Shown here: positions 45,015 through 52,700 of the stretch, piece by piece
Layout of the letters: the number at the start of each line of letters is the position of its first letter
Position numbering within the stretch: the first letter of the stretch is position 1
DNA from: Actinomadura spongiicola
Lineage (GTDB): Bacteria > Actinomycetota > Actinomycetes > Streptosporangiales > Streptosporangiaceae
Direction of reading: 5' to 3'
Assembly (NCBI RefSeq): GCF_003432485.1
Contig: NZ_QVNQ01000002.1
Coordinates: 558,001-622,000 of the forward strand
Length of the DNA: 64,000 bases
Position numbers and translations under genes: made by a program
The notes under the pieces: generated by a model
Seen by the model: only the letters and a program-made list of their open reading frames with translations
The model's database searches: none
What the model was told of the DNA's origin: nothing

Positions 45015-45938
45015 GTGACGACCGATGCGGTGGGGGAGACGACCGCTGGGCGCCTCCCCCACCGGGTCCGGGAGTGGCGGCCGAGGCGCCCGCTCGACCT
45101 GCTCGGAACGCTGTCGCCGCACATGCGAGGAAGACATGACCCGGCGTTCCGCGTCGAGCGGGACGGCTCGGTCTGGCGTGCCTCTCATACACCCGAAGGC
45201 CCAGGCACACTACGACTCACGCACACCGGAGACGCGGTGCAGGCGACCGCGTGGGGGCCCGGGGCGGAATGGCTGCTGGACGGGGTGCCCGACCTACTCG
45301 GGGCCGCGGACGTTCCGGACGGTCTCGTCGCGCGGCATGACGTCGTCCGGGAACAGGCGCGTCGCCGTCCCGGCCTCCGGATCGGGCGTACACGTCGGGT
45401 CTTCGAGGCGCTCGTCCCCGCCGTCATGGAGCAGAAGGTGCTCGCCGAGGAGGCCTGGCGGGCCTGGGGCTATCTGCTGCGCAGGTTCGGGGAGCCCGCG
45501 CCCGGCGCCCCCCACATGCGGGTTCCGCCCCCGCCGGAGGTGTGGATCCGGATTCCCTCGTGGGAATGGCACCGGTCGGGGTTGGAGGCCGTCCGGGCGC
45601 GGACGATCATCGGCGCGGCCCGTGTCGCGGGACGCCTGGAGCAGGACGCCGGGGAGGCGAGGCTGCGCTCGCTGCCCGGCATCGGGATCTGGACGGCCGC
45701 CGAGATCCGGCAGCGGGCCGTCGGCGATCCCGACGCCGTCTCCGTCGGCGACTACCACCTGCCGGGCCTGGTGGGCTGGGCGCTGGTGGGCCGCAAGGTC
45801 GACGACGCCGGGATGCTCGAACTGCTGGAACCCTACGCCGGTCATCGTTATCGGGTCATCCGGCTGCTGGAATCGTCCGGCAGGCGTCCGCCGAGGCGCG
45901 GCCCCCGTCTGCCCGTGCGGGACTATCGCTCGTTCTGA
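45015..45938 (+). CDS. DNA-3-methyladenine glycosylase II (AlkA-like HhH-GPD)
   Basis: The 307-residue product has an N-terminal domain (about 25-100; RPLDLLGTLSPHMRGRHDPAFRVE) like AlkA-type N-terminal folds, then an HhH-GPD domain (about 120-290): RRVFEALVPAVMEQKVLAEEAWRAW, LRSLPGIGIWTAAEIRQRAVGDPDAVSVGDYHL with the helix-hairpin-helix LPGIGxWTA and the catalytic Asp in VGDYHLP. It removes alkylated bases in base-excision repair. GTG 45015 sits behind GAGGGCGG; a GTG ten codons upstream is possible. Confidence 0.88.
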   Translation: MTTDAVGETTAGRLPHRVREWRPRRPLDLLGTLSPHMRGRHDPAFRVERDGSVWRASHTPEGPGTLRLTHTGDAVQATAWGPGAEWLLDGVPDLLGAADVPDGLVARHDVVREQARRRPGLRIGRTRRVFEALVPAVMEQKVLAEEAWRAWGYLLRRFGEPAPGAPHMRVPPPPEVWIRIPSWEWHRSGLEAVRARTIIGAARVAGRLEQDAGEARLRSLPGIGIWTAAEIRQRAVGDPDAVSVGDYHLPGLVGWALVGRKVDDAGMLELLEPYAGHRYRVIRLLESSGRRPPRRGPRLPVRDYRSF

Positions 45939-46068
45939 CGGGGGGTTGCTCGGGACTGCGGCGCCGCCAGAAGTGGTTCGGGGTCCAGTCGAGCCCGTCG
46001 CGGCTGTCGGCGCCGAACAGGGGGCCGAGCACGGCGAGGGCGGCGATGAGGGCGAGCACGTACAACAT
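45856..46068 (-). CDS. Small membrane-anchored protein, function unknown
   Basis: The 70-residue product starts MLYVLALIAALAVLGPLFGAD, one membrane helix, then DSRDGLDWTPNHFWRRRSPEQPP and a low-complexity tail. ATG 46068 follows a good RBS (GAAGGAAG). Short proteins with this helix plus DxxDWxPNxFWxR layout are seen in actinomycetes, but no function is known to me. Its 3' end overlaps the convergent glycosylase by 83 bases. A perfect hairpin lies just upstream of the RBS. Confidence 0.65.
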   Translation of the reverse strand: MLYVLALIAALAVLGPLFGADSRDGLDWTPNHFWRRRSPEQPPVRTSDSPARADGGRASADACRTIPAAG

Positions 46069-46083
46069 GGCACTTCCTTCTCT

Positions 46084-46106
46084 CTGAGGGGGCGCAACCC
46101 CCTCAG
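46084..46106. repeat. Perfect GC-rich hairpin in a 5' leader
   Basis: CTGAGGGGG-CGCAA-CCCCCTCAG is a perfect 9-base stem with a 5-base loop, 16 bases upstream of ATG 46068 on the minus strand. It may be a dispersed genomic palindrome, an attenuator or a stabilising leader. Only one copy occurs in this window. Confidence 0.6.
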
Positions 46107-46270
46107 CCCCCCGCCGAAGCGAGGGCTGGGATCGCAGCTGGGCGTTCCCGCGCGGGGCGATCGGCCGGGCCGGGGTGACCGTCTCTTCCGTTCGCACCTT
46201 CAGTCTGCCTGAGCCCATAGTTGAGGTCCAGCGACTGTTTCTGGAGTGATTGTGTAAGAATCTCTTCACT

Positions 46271-47215
46271 ATGTTGGATCTCGGCAGGCTGCGCGTACTG
46301 CGTGAGCTCAAGCTGCGCGGGACGCTCGGCGCCGTCGCCGAGGCCCTCGGCTACACGCCGTCCGCGGTGTCACAACAGCTCGCCCAGCTGCAAAAAGACG
46401 TCGGCGTCCCGCTGGTCGAACGGGTGGGACGACGCCTACGCCTGACCGAGCCGGGCGAGGTACTGGCCGAACACGCCGAAGCCCTCCTGGCCCGAGCGGA
46501 GCGCGCGGAAGAGGCGGCCCTAGCCGCAAGCGGCCGCGTCGCCGGAGTGGTACGAATCGTCGGCTTCCAAACGGCCCTCCTCCACGTCCTCGGCCCCGCC
46601 CTGCCCCACTTGGCGGAGGCGTATCCCGACCTCACCCTGGACGTCGTGGACGAGGAGTTCCACCGCGTACTTCACGCGCTGGTACTCCAAGAAATCGACG
46701 TCGTCCTAACCGACGAGTACGCGCAGCTGCCGCGCCCCCGCCGCCCCGAACTGTCATCAGAGGTCCTCATCACCGAGCTGATGAGGGTCGTCCTGCCGCA
46801 GGACCACCCACTCGCCCGCGACGGCGCCCCGGTCCGAATGGCCGACCTGGCCGGATGCTCATGGGCGTCCACACATATCGGCACCAACCACGCCGACCTG
46901 ATCGAACGCGCCTGCGTAGAGTACGGCGGCTTCCGCCCCAACGTCCGCTACCGCTCCAACGACCTCCTGGTCGTCTTCCAGATGGTCGCCCGAGGCGGCG
47001 CCGTCTGCCTGGTCCCCGACCTGGCCTTCGCCGAACGCCAGGACGGCATCGTCGTCCGCGAGTTGGCCGACGCCCGCCTCCACCGCCGCATGGTCCTCTG
47101 GACGAGAGCCGGCGCCGACGCCCGCCCCTCGGTCAGAGTCCTCCTGAAAGAACTCCGCCGCTCCGCAGACGCCCTGGTAGAACTCCGCCCCACGTGCGTA
47201 CGCGGCACCCCCTGA
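46271..47215 (+). CDS. LysR-family transcriptional regulator
   Basis: The 314-residue regulator has an N-terminal winged helix (LDLGRLRVLRELKLRGTLGAVAEALGYTPSAVSQQLAQLQKDVGVPLVERVGRRLRLT, residues 2-60, shown only as the LysR pattern). A periplasmic-binding-like effector domain follows from about 90 (VRIVGFQTALLHVLGPALPHL, DVVDEEF, VRYRSNDLLVVFQMVARGGAVCLVPDLA). It probably responds to a small ligand. ATG 46271 is chosen over an upstream ATG at 46,250. It is divergent from the small membrane protein, with a 200-base shared upstream region, so that gene may be a target. Confidence 0.92.
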   Translation: MLDLGRLRVLRELKLRGTLGAVAEALGYTPSAVSQQLAQLQKDVGVPLVERVGRRLRLTEPGEVLAEHAEALLARAERAEEAALAASGRVAGVVRIVGFQTALLHVLGPALPHLAEAYPDLTLDVVDEEFHRVLHALVLQEIDVVLTDEYAQLPRPRRPELSSEVLITELMRVVLPQDHPLARDGAPVRMADLAGCSWASTHIGTNHADLIERACVEYGGFRPNVRYRSNDLLVVFQMVARGGAVCLVPDLAFAERQDGIVVRELADARLHRRMVLWTRAGADARPSVRVLLKELRRSADALVELRPTCVRGTP

Positions 47216-47251
47216 CCAACGGACCGGGCGGCGGCGGGAGCCTTTGCGGCG

Positions 47252-47902
47252 TCAGATGCGGCCGGTCTCGTGGGCCCACATGGCGACCTCGACGCGGTTC
47301 CGGGCGCCGAGCTTTCGCATGAGGCTGGCGATGTGGGCTTTGACGGTGCTCGGGGTGATGTAGAGCTTGCCAGCGATCTCATTGTTGGTGAGGCCCTGGG
47401 CCACGGTCACGAGGACTTCCTCCTCGCGGGCGGTGAGCGGTTCTGTCGGCTGCCTCGGTGATGGAGCCTGTGCGTGGGCGAACGCTGCGAGCAGTCGAAC
47501 GGTCACACTGGGCGCGATCAGCGCGTCTCCGTCGGCGGCGGCGTGGATGGCCTGGGTCAGCAGGGCGGGTCCGGCGTCCTTGAGTATGAACCCGCGGGCG
47601 CCGGCTTTGAGTGCCCCGTGGACGTACTCGTCGAGGTCGAAGGTGGTGATGACCACGATCGGCAGGGGATCGGTGACGGCGGGCCCGGCGAGACGTCGGG
47701 TGGCTTCGATGCCGTCCATCAGCGGCATCCGGATGTCGAACAGGCCGACGTCGGGGCGCAGCTGGAGCGCCAGGCGGACCGCCTCGCGTCCGTCGGCTGC
47801 CGCGCCGACCACTTCGATGTCGGGTTGGGCGTCGAGCAGCATGGTCAGCCCGGTGCGCACGATGGGCTGGTCGTCGGCGACGAGGACCCTGATGCTCATC
47901 AT
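47252..47902 (-). CDS. NarL/FixJ-type response regulator
   Basis: The 216-residue protein has a receiver domain (1-120; VLVADDQPIVRTGL, phosphorylatable Asp in GLFDIRMPLMDGIEA, TTFDLDEYVHGALKAGARGFILKD) and a LuxR HTH (about 150-210; LTAREEEVLVTVAQGLTNNEIAGKLYITPSTVKAHIASLMRKL). It is the cognate partner of the histidine kinase whose stop overlaps its start (ATGA-type, 4 bases). It likely controls the divergent membrane gene at 49,209. Confidence 0.95.
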   Translation of the reverse strand: MMSIRVLVADDQPIVRTGLTMLLDAQPDIEVVGAAADGREAVRLALQLRPDVGLFDIRMPLMDGIEATRRLAGPAVTDPLPIVVITTFDLDEYVHGALKAGARGFILKDAGPALLTQAIHAAADGDALIAPSVTVRLLAAFAHAQAPSPRQPTEPLTAREEEVLVTVAQGLTNNEIAGKLYITPSTVKAHIASLMRKLGARNRVEVAMWAHETGRI

Positions 47903-49047
47903 GGCGTCCCGGTTCGAGGCAGGACCGCCTCTACCCGCCAGCCCCGCTCGGCGTTAGGGCCTGCGTGGAAGGTGCCGCCGAGCAGTGAGGCGCGTTCCCG
48001 CATGCCCACCAGGCCGTAGCCCGCCGAGGCGCGTCCGGCGGCGGCGGAACCGTCGTCGTCGACGGTCAGCCGTACCTGGTCGGCGTCGCCTGTGACGGCG
48101 ACGGTGACCTGGGTCGCGTGACGGGCATGCCGTCGAGCGTTGGTGATGGACTCCTGGGCCAGACGGTAGATCGCGGCCCCGACCGCCGGGCTGAGGTCGT
48201 CGAACTCGCCGGACAGCGTCACCTTGACGCTGGGACGCGTCCGGCCGTCGGTGGCGAGCTGCTCGACCTCGGCCACGCCGGGCTGCGGCGCGAACTCGGT
48301 GTCCTGTGTAGCGCGGAGCACGCCGACGATGGAACGCAGCTCGGTGAGGGTGCGGGACGCCGCGTCCTCGATGACGGCCAGGGCCTCGACGGCACGCTCG
48401 GGGTGGGAGGCCGCGACGGCACGTCCTGCCTGGGCCTGGATGGCGATGCCCGAGACGCGGTGGGCGACGGTGTCGTGGAGTTCACGAGCGAGCTGCTCGC
48501 GCTCGCGGGCCTTGGCGTGGTCGATGTCGCGGAGCCGGATCTTCGTGCGATAACGGATCGCGGTGCCGAGCGCGGCGGCGAACAGGAAAAACGCGTATCC
48601 CGCGGCCACCTCCGCCAGGCTGGCGGGGTCGGCGCCGAGGGTGGTGATGAGAGCCAGCCAGATCAGGATGACGCCGAGGCCGCTTACGGCTTCCCGACCG
48701 GAGCCCCACCGGAACAGGGCGTAGGCCAGGATTAGCACCGCAATGCTGCTGTTCAGCAGGGCGCCTTGCGTCTCGCTGAGGATTCTGACGATGTCGACGA
48801 CCGTCAACGTGCCGAGGGAAACCGCGACCGCGACGAGCGGGTACGTGCGTCGCCACAGCAGGGGGCCGAGGACCGCGAGCACCGCGAGGAGCAGCAGCGG
48901 ACGTGGCGCCAGGTCCTCACGAAATACCGCTTCCACCACCGACCAGCAGATCAGTGCTGCGACCAAGGCCCAGTCCCACGGCCCCAGGTCTGGGGCATTC
49001 GTGGGACGAGATTCGGCCCACAGCGAGCGGAGTGCCTTGGTCGCCAT
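47899..49047 (-). CDS. Sensor histidine kinase (HisKA_3/NarX-like)
   Basis: The 382-residue membrane kinase has about five N-terminal helices (about 25-165), then a HisKA_3 dimerisation helix with RELHDTVAHRVSGIAIQAQAG (phospho-His in LHD) and a C-terminal HATPase domain with ESITNARRHARHATQVTVAV, VDDDGS and GYGLVGMRERASLLGG. The ligand sensed by the membrane part is unknown. It is translationally coupled to the NarL-type regulator and divergent from the DUF6326 gene. Confidence 0.95.
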   Translation of the reverse strand: MATKALRSLWAESRPTNAPDLGPWDWALVAALICWSVVEAVFREDLAPRPLLLLAVLAVLGPLLWRRTYPLVAVAVSLGTLTVVDIVRILSETQGALLNSSIAVLILAYALFRWGSGREAVSGLGVILIWLALITTLGADPASLAEVAAGYAFFLFAAALGTAIRYRTKIRLRDIDHAKAREREQLARELHDTVAHRVSGIAIQAQAGRAVAASHPERAVEALAVIEDAASRTLTELRSIVGVLRATQDTEFAPQPGVAEVEQLATDGRTRPSVKVTLSGEFDDLSPAVGAAIYRLAQESITNARRHARHATQVTVAVTGDADQVRLTVDDDGSAAAGRASAGYGLVGMRERASLLGGTFHAGPNAERGWRVEAVLPRTGTP

Positions 49048-49208
49048 CTGGTCAGCCTAGGCAGCCCGCGTGCTCGGCGTATTCACCGAAAGTACAAGAG
49101 CCCGGCTGTGCCAACGGCCAGGTCGAACCAGGCTCCGCGGCTGATGTGCCCGCCGCCGGCATTAGTGAAGGTGGAAGCACCCACCCGATCAAGCCAGGGA
49201 GCATTGTG

Positions 49209-49673
49209 ATGAGAACGCTTCGAGCCCACACCGCAAATCCGCCGTCCCAGAGCACGCTGGAAGACCTGCGCATGCCCGTGCAGGTCAAGATCGCAGCGGC
49301 ATGGACCAGCTTCATGTTCCTCTACATCTACGTCGACTACCTCGCCCTGTACAAGCCTGGCTTTCTCGACGACCTCCTGGCCGGCACCGTCCACGAGTTC
49401 GACACCGGCCCGACCTTCGTCGCCCTCGCGCTCACGCTCATGGCCGTCCCGATCCTCATGATCCTCCTCTCCGCGACACTGCCCGCCCGCCTCAACCGCA
49501 CCATCAACCTGGCCGTCGCAGCGCTCTACATCCCCGTCACGGTGTTCAACGCGGCAGGAGAGACCTGGAGCTACTCCTACTTCTACGCCCTCTCCATCGG
49601 ACTCGAAGTACTACTCCTCGCCTTCATCCTCCGCTCCGCCTGGACCTGGCCCCGCCAACCCGCCACCGCCTAA
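49209..49673 (+). CDS. DUF6326-like small integral membrane protein
   Basis: The 154-residue protein has four helices: IAAAWTSFMFLYIYVDYLALY, FDTGPTFVALALTLMAVPILMILL, a third with NRTINLAVAALYIPVTVF and a fourth SIGLEVLLLAFILRSAW. DYLALYKPGFLDDLLAG between helices is characteristic of DUF6326. Function unknown. ATG 49209 follows AGGGAG. It is divergent from the two-component system, which may control it. Confidence 0.8.
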   Translation: MRTLRAHTANPPSQSTLEDLRMPVQVKIAAAWTSFMFLYIYVDYLALYKPGFLDDLLAGTVHEFDTGPTFVALALTLMAVPILMILLSATLPARLNRTINLAVAALYIPVTVFNAAGETWSYSYFYALSIGLEVLLLAFILRSAWTWPRQPATA

Positions 49674-49703
49674 GCCCACCGCGGACCAGCAGAAGACCCA
49701 CAC

Positions 49704-49918
49704 CCCCAAGCAGGCCGAGCAGCGGCCGTCCGGCCTGGAAGGACGCCGACTTTGAAGGAATCGACGCGTTCGCCGCCGCCAACGCGTCCATGTACAGGAC
49801 GCTCGCTGACCGACGTCCCGACGAACCGTGGTTCAGCGCAATGGCCACAGCCACCCGCACAGGGGCACACCACCGGGCAGTGCACGGCCACGGAGCACGC
49901 TTACAGCCCCTTCGTACA
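49704..49918 (+). pseudogene. Decayed C-terminal fragment of the APH-like kinase (copy A of a direct repeat)
   Basis: From about 49,733 the translation reads WKDADFEGIDAFAAANAS, YRTLADRRPDEPW, SAMATATRTGAHHRAV, closely matching the last 55 residues of the kinase at 52,701-53,501. The upstream part is lost and the stop codon is gone (frame reads through TTACAG). The following hairpin and the DUF397 relic also match the segment after the intact gene. This is one half of a duplicated module, not a gene of its own. Confidence 0.85.
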
Positions 49919-49950
49919 AAGGCTCCCGCCGTGAAGGCGACGGGAGCCTT
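49919..49950. terminator. Bidirectional hairpin in repeat copy A
   Basis: AAGGCTCCCG and CGGGAGCCTT form a perfect 10-base stem around a 12-base loop, followed by GTTC. The same element stands in copy B at 53,517. Confidence 0.75.
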
Positions 49951-49968
49951 GTTCATGTGCGCGAGTGG

Positions 49969-50094
49969 TCAAGCGTCCGAGCGAAGTCCGTCGTTCTTGA
50001 TCTTGATGGTGAAGGACGTCCAGGCCGCGGAGCTGATCTGCGGATTTCCCTTGACCGTGGCGGGCTCCCGAGAGAGGTTCGAACTGCCTGTCAT
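49969..50094 (-). pseudogene. DUF397 relic (C-terminal fragment)
   Basis: The minus strand encodes at most 41 residues ending NPQISSAAWTSFTIKIKND then GLRSDA. This aligns with the C-terminus of the intact DUF397 protein at 53,568 (FSPAAWKRFTDKLKND, ELHPHA). The typical N-terminal WxKSSxS core is missing, so it is a fragment. Confidence 0.75.
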
Positions 50095-50119
50095 CCGGGG
50101 GCGCATCGTGGAGGGCGCA

Positions 50120-50374
50120 ATGGCACTAGTGTGCATCGGCATAGATCCCGAGACGAATGAGGACAAATGCCCTGCCGTGTTCGTGGACACCGACACCGGC
50201 GACTTCGTTCTCGTGGGGTGGACGGTGACCGACCCCGAAACGCTCGCCGGGGTGGCCGAACACACCCCCGTCGCGGACTACGAGACCGTGGTGAGGCTCC
50301 CGGCGCGAATGCGGGAGATCGTCTTGCAGGCACTGGAGGTACCTGATGTCGGGGAACGTCCCGAGCTTCGCTGA
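50120..50374 (+). CDS. Small acidic protein of a WhiJ/DUF6879 cassette
   Basis: The 84-residue product (ATG 50120 behind GGAGGGCG) reads ALVCIGIDPETNEDKCPAVF, VDTDTGDFVLVGWTV, then RLPARMREIVLQAL near the end. Small acidic proteins of this kind commonly precede DUF6879 and XRE/DUF5753 genes in actinomycetes. Function unknown; it could be an antitoxin-like or regulatory partner. It overlaps the DUF6879 gene by 29 bases. Confidence 0.7.
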   Translation: MALVCIGIDPETNEDKCPAVFVDTDTGDFVLVGWTVTDPETLAGVAEHTPVADYETVVRLPARMREIVLQALEVPDVGERPELR

Positions 50375-50861
50375 GCTGCTCGCCACCACGAAGCGTTCCG
50401 CGATCCATCTGGAGATGCGGGACATTTACACTCCGGACGATCCCAAATTTCTGGCATGGCAAGAAACCGGCACGCTTGAGGGGTTCGGTGTGGGCTCTGC
50501 GTGGTTCGGCCTCATCCGTTCGGCGGTCGCTCGTGGTGTGGCCGTGCGCAGGGCCAGGCTCGTGTCGGAGCCGGTCACCGACTACATCCGTTTCGAGCAT
50601 GCTGTGTCTAATCTGCATAACATTCCGGCCGGTGAGCAGGTCCGATGGCTGTCCCGGCGTCGTGCGTCGGATCTGGCGCTGCCGGGGAACGACTTCTGGG
50701 TGTTCGACGACCGGCTCGTGCGGTTCCACCATTTCTCGGGAGCCGGGCATCCCCTTGTTGATGAGTTCAGTGAGGATCCGTCCGTGATCGACCTGTGCGT
50801 CACCGCGTTCGAAGCGGTCTGGGCGCGGGCGGTCGATCAGGCCGAGTTCGAGCCGCGGTAA
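50346..50861 (+). CDS. DUF6879 family protein
   Basis: The 171-residue cytoplasmic protein has AIHLEMRDIYTPDDPKFLAWQ at 19-39, ARGVAVRRARLVSEPVTDYIRFEHA, GEQVRWLSRR and NDFWVFDDRLVRFHHFSG, which match DUF6879. Such proteins are found with WhiJ-like regulators and DUF397 partners and are thought to act in the same regulatory module. RBS GGAGGT precedes ATG 50346. Confidence 0.85.
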   Translation: MSGNVPSFAELLATTKRSAIHLEMRDIYTPDDPKFLAWQETGTLEGFGVGSAWFGLIRSAVARGVAVRRARLVSEPVTDYIRFEHAVSNLHNIPAGEQVRWLSRRRASDLALPGNDFWVFDDRLVRFHHFSGAGHPLVDEFSEDPSVIDLCVTAFEAVWARAVDQAEFEPR

Positions 50862-50883
50862 CGATGGTCGCTTGTTCCGACCG

Positions 50884-51732
50884 ATGTCCTTCTCACCGTC
50901 GTCTTCCGTCCGGGCCGCCCGTGAAGAGCTGGCCGCTCGCCTGCGCGAGCTGCGGCTCGATGCCGAACTGACTGGAAAGGCCCTGGCTGGCAAGGCCGGG
51001 TGGCACCGCACAAAGGTCTCCCAGATCGAGCACGCGGTGCGTGCGCCATCAAGAAGCGATGTTCGCACCTGGTGTCGTATTTGCGAAGCCGCCGATGAGG
51101 CCGAGGACCTCATAGCGCGACTGCGCGACGCCGAAAGCGGTTACGTGGAATGGAAGCGGCTCCAGCGCACCGGCCTCAAACGCCTCCAGGAGTCGGCGCA
51201 GGTCGAGTTCGATGAGTGCCGTCACCTGCGCGCGTACTGTTCCCGGGCCGTGCCCGGCCTACTCCAGACCGCCGAATACACGAGCGCTCTACTCGGGTTG
51301 ATCCAACGGTTTCGCGAACTTCCGGACGACGTTGAGGCGGCGGTCACCGTGCGCCGCGACCGGAAGAGGGTGCTCACGAAGGGAAACCACCGCTTTGCCT
51401 TCGTGATAGAGGAGAGTGTGCTGCGCTACCGGATCGGCGGTGCCGAGATCATGGCCGGGCAGCTCAGCCATTTGCTGACCGTCATGACGCTGCCGTCGGT
51501 GTCACTCGGCATCATCCCCTTCGCCGCGATGCGCACCGCCACTCCACGCCCGGACTTCACCATGTTCGACGTCAAGAACGTCCAGGTGGAACTTCCGTCC
51601 GCACTGGTCACGGTGACCGCTCCAGGGGAGATCGTCATCTATGCGAAGGCTTTCGAGGAACTGGCCGAGATGGCGGTGACCGGCGCACCCGCCCGAGCCC
51701 TGATCAGTTCGGCGATCGAGGAGCTCGGCTGA
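50884..51732 (+). CDS. XRE-family regulator with DUF5753 domain (WhiJ-like)
   Basis: The 282-residue protein has an N-terminal helix-turn-helix (about 10-65; LAARLRELRLDAELTGKALAG, KVSQIEHAVRAPSRSDVRTW) and a DUF5753 domain (about 100-275; RAYCSRAVPGLLQTAEYTSALLG, VIEESVLRYRIGGAEIMAGQL, SLGIIPFAAM). These regulators pair with small DUF397 or similar proteins in Streptomyces development (WhiJ group). The longer TTG start at 50,872 is possible. It sits last in a three-gene operon and just upstream of the radical SAM gene. Confidence 0.92.
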   Translation: MSFSPSSSVRAAREELAARLRELRLDAELTGKALAGKAGWHRTKVSQIEHAVRAPSRSDVRTWCRICEAADEAEDLIARLRDAESGYVEWKRLQRTGLKRLQESAQVEFDECRHLRAYCSRAVPGLLQTAEYTSALLGLIQRFRELPDDVEAAVTVRRDRKRVLTKGNHRFAFVIEESVLRYRIGGAEIMAGQLSHLLTVMTLPSVSLGIIPFAAMRTATPRPDFTMFDVKNVQVELPSALVTVTAPGEIVIYAKAFEELAEMAVTGAPARALISSAIEELG

Positions 51733-51830
51733 ACTCGGTTGTAACACTCGGTCACACTCCTGGTTCATGACGTCATGGCCGATGGACGCTCTGTAGCAGA
51801 CGACAGAAGGCCCGGCCCGTGGAGGACGCC
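51733..51830 (+). promoter_or_regulatory. Upstream region of the radical SAM gene with imperfect direct repeats
   Basis: Just after the XRE stop, three near-repeats CTCGGTTGTAACA, CTCGGTCACA and CTCCTGGT lie head-to-tail within 35 bases. This could be an operator for the neighbouring XRE regulator. No clear promoter boxes. Confidence 0.3.
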
Positions 51831-52688
51831 ATGACCATGGCTTTAGCAGCTGAGCAGTCCGAGCGAAAGCTGCCCGACATGCTCTGGCTGGATCTGACCC
51901 GCCGGTGCCAGCTCGGCTGTGCGCACTGCTACAACGACTCCGGTCCGACCGGAGACCACGGAACCATGACGCATGGCGACTGGATCCGGGTCCTTGACCA
52001 GGCCGCCGCTTGTGGGATCCGCCGCGTCCAGTTCATCGGCGGCGAGCCGACGATGCACCCGGACGCCGCCTTCCTGCTCGAGCACGCGCTCAACCTCGGC
52101 CTGTCGATTGAGGTGTTCACCAACCTCGTACACGTGTCCGGCCTCTGGTGGGGCCTGTTCCAGCGCGAGGGCGTGTCGGTGGCGACCTCGTACTACTCCG
52201 CCGACCCGACCGAGCACGACGCCGTTACTCGACGTCCCTCCCACGCCCGAACCCACGCGAACATCGTCCGAGCCGTCCAACTCGGGGTACGGCTGCGCGT
52301 CGGCGTCATCGACACGGGCGATCCCGTTCGTGCCGAGAGGGCATGTCGTGACCTGACCGCGATCGGCGTCACCCGGATCCGCGTCGATCGAGTGCGCGCG
52401 TTCGGTCGCGCCGCTGTCAACCAGGCACCGGCCACCGCCGAACTGTGCGGTCGGTGCGGAGACGGCCGTGCCGCCGTGGGGCCGGACGGCACGGTCGCAC
52501 CGTGCGCGATGTCCGGGTGGATGAGCGTGGGCAACGTACGTGAGGAGTCGCTGGCCGCTATCGTCGGCGGCACCGCGATGGCCAAGGCCACCACCACCAT
52601 CCGCGCCGTCCCCCGCTCTGGGGGATGCGACCCGGACCAGGAATGCTCCCCGGGACATCCGATGAGTTCTTGCAATCCTCGTACCTGA
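51831..52688 (+). CDS. Radical SAM/SPASM-type enzyme
   Basis: The 285-residue protein has the radical SAM cluster motif C26-x3-C30-x2-C33 (CQLGCAHC) followed by YNDSGP, the GGEP motif (VQFIGGEPTMHP), and later strands typical of the TIM barrel. A C-terminal partial SPASM segment (about 205-245; CGRCGDGRAAVGPDG, VAPCAMSGWMSVGNVREE) and a final Cys pair (GGCDPDQEC) could bind an auxiliary Fe-S cluster. It probably uses SAM to make a 5'-deoxyadenosyl radical that modifies a peptide or small molecule. ATG 51831 follows GGAGGAC; GTG 51819 is possible. The kinase-like gene starts 12 bases after its stop, so the two form a unit. Confidence 0.88.
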   Translation: MTMALAAEQSERKLPDMLWLDLTRRCQLGCAHCYNDSGPTGDHGTMTHGDWIRVLDQAAACGIRRVQFIGGEPTMHPDAAFLLEHALNLGLSIEVFTNLVHVSGLWWGLFQREGVSVATSYYSADPTEHDAVTRRPSHARTHANIVRAVQLGVRLRVGVIDTGDPVRAERACRDLTAIGVTRIRVDRVRAFGRAAVNQAPATAELCGRCGDGRAAVGPDGTVAPCAMSGWMSVGNVREESLAAIVGGTAMAKATTTIRAVPRSGGCDPDQECSPGHPMSSCNPRT

Positions 52689-52700
52689 CAGGAGATCCAG

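Noticed and set aside
51775..51834. A 19-codon frame ending in an ATGA overlap with the radical SAM start, considered as a RiPP precursor
   Set aside because: No Shine-Dalgarno, no Cys or core-like repeat, and the overlap is easily due to chance. A further 9-codon frame at 51,768 is equally unsupported.
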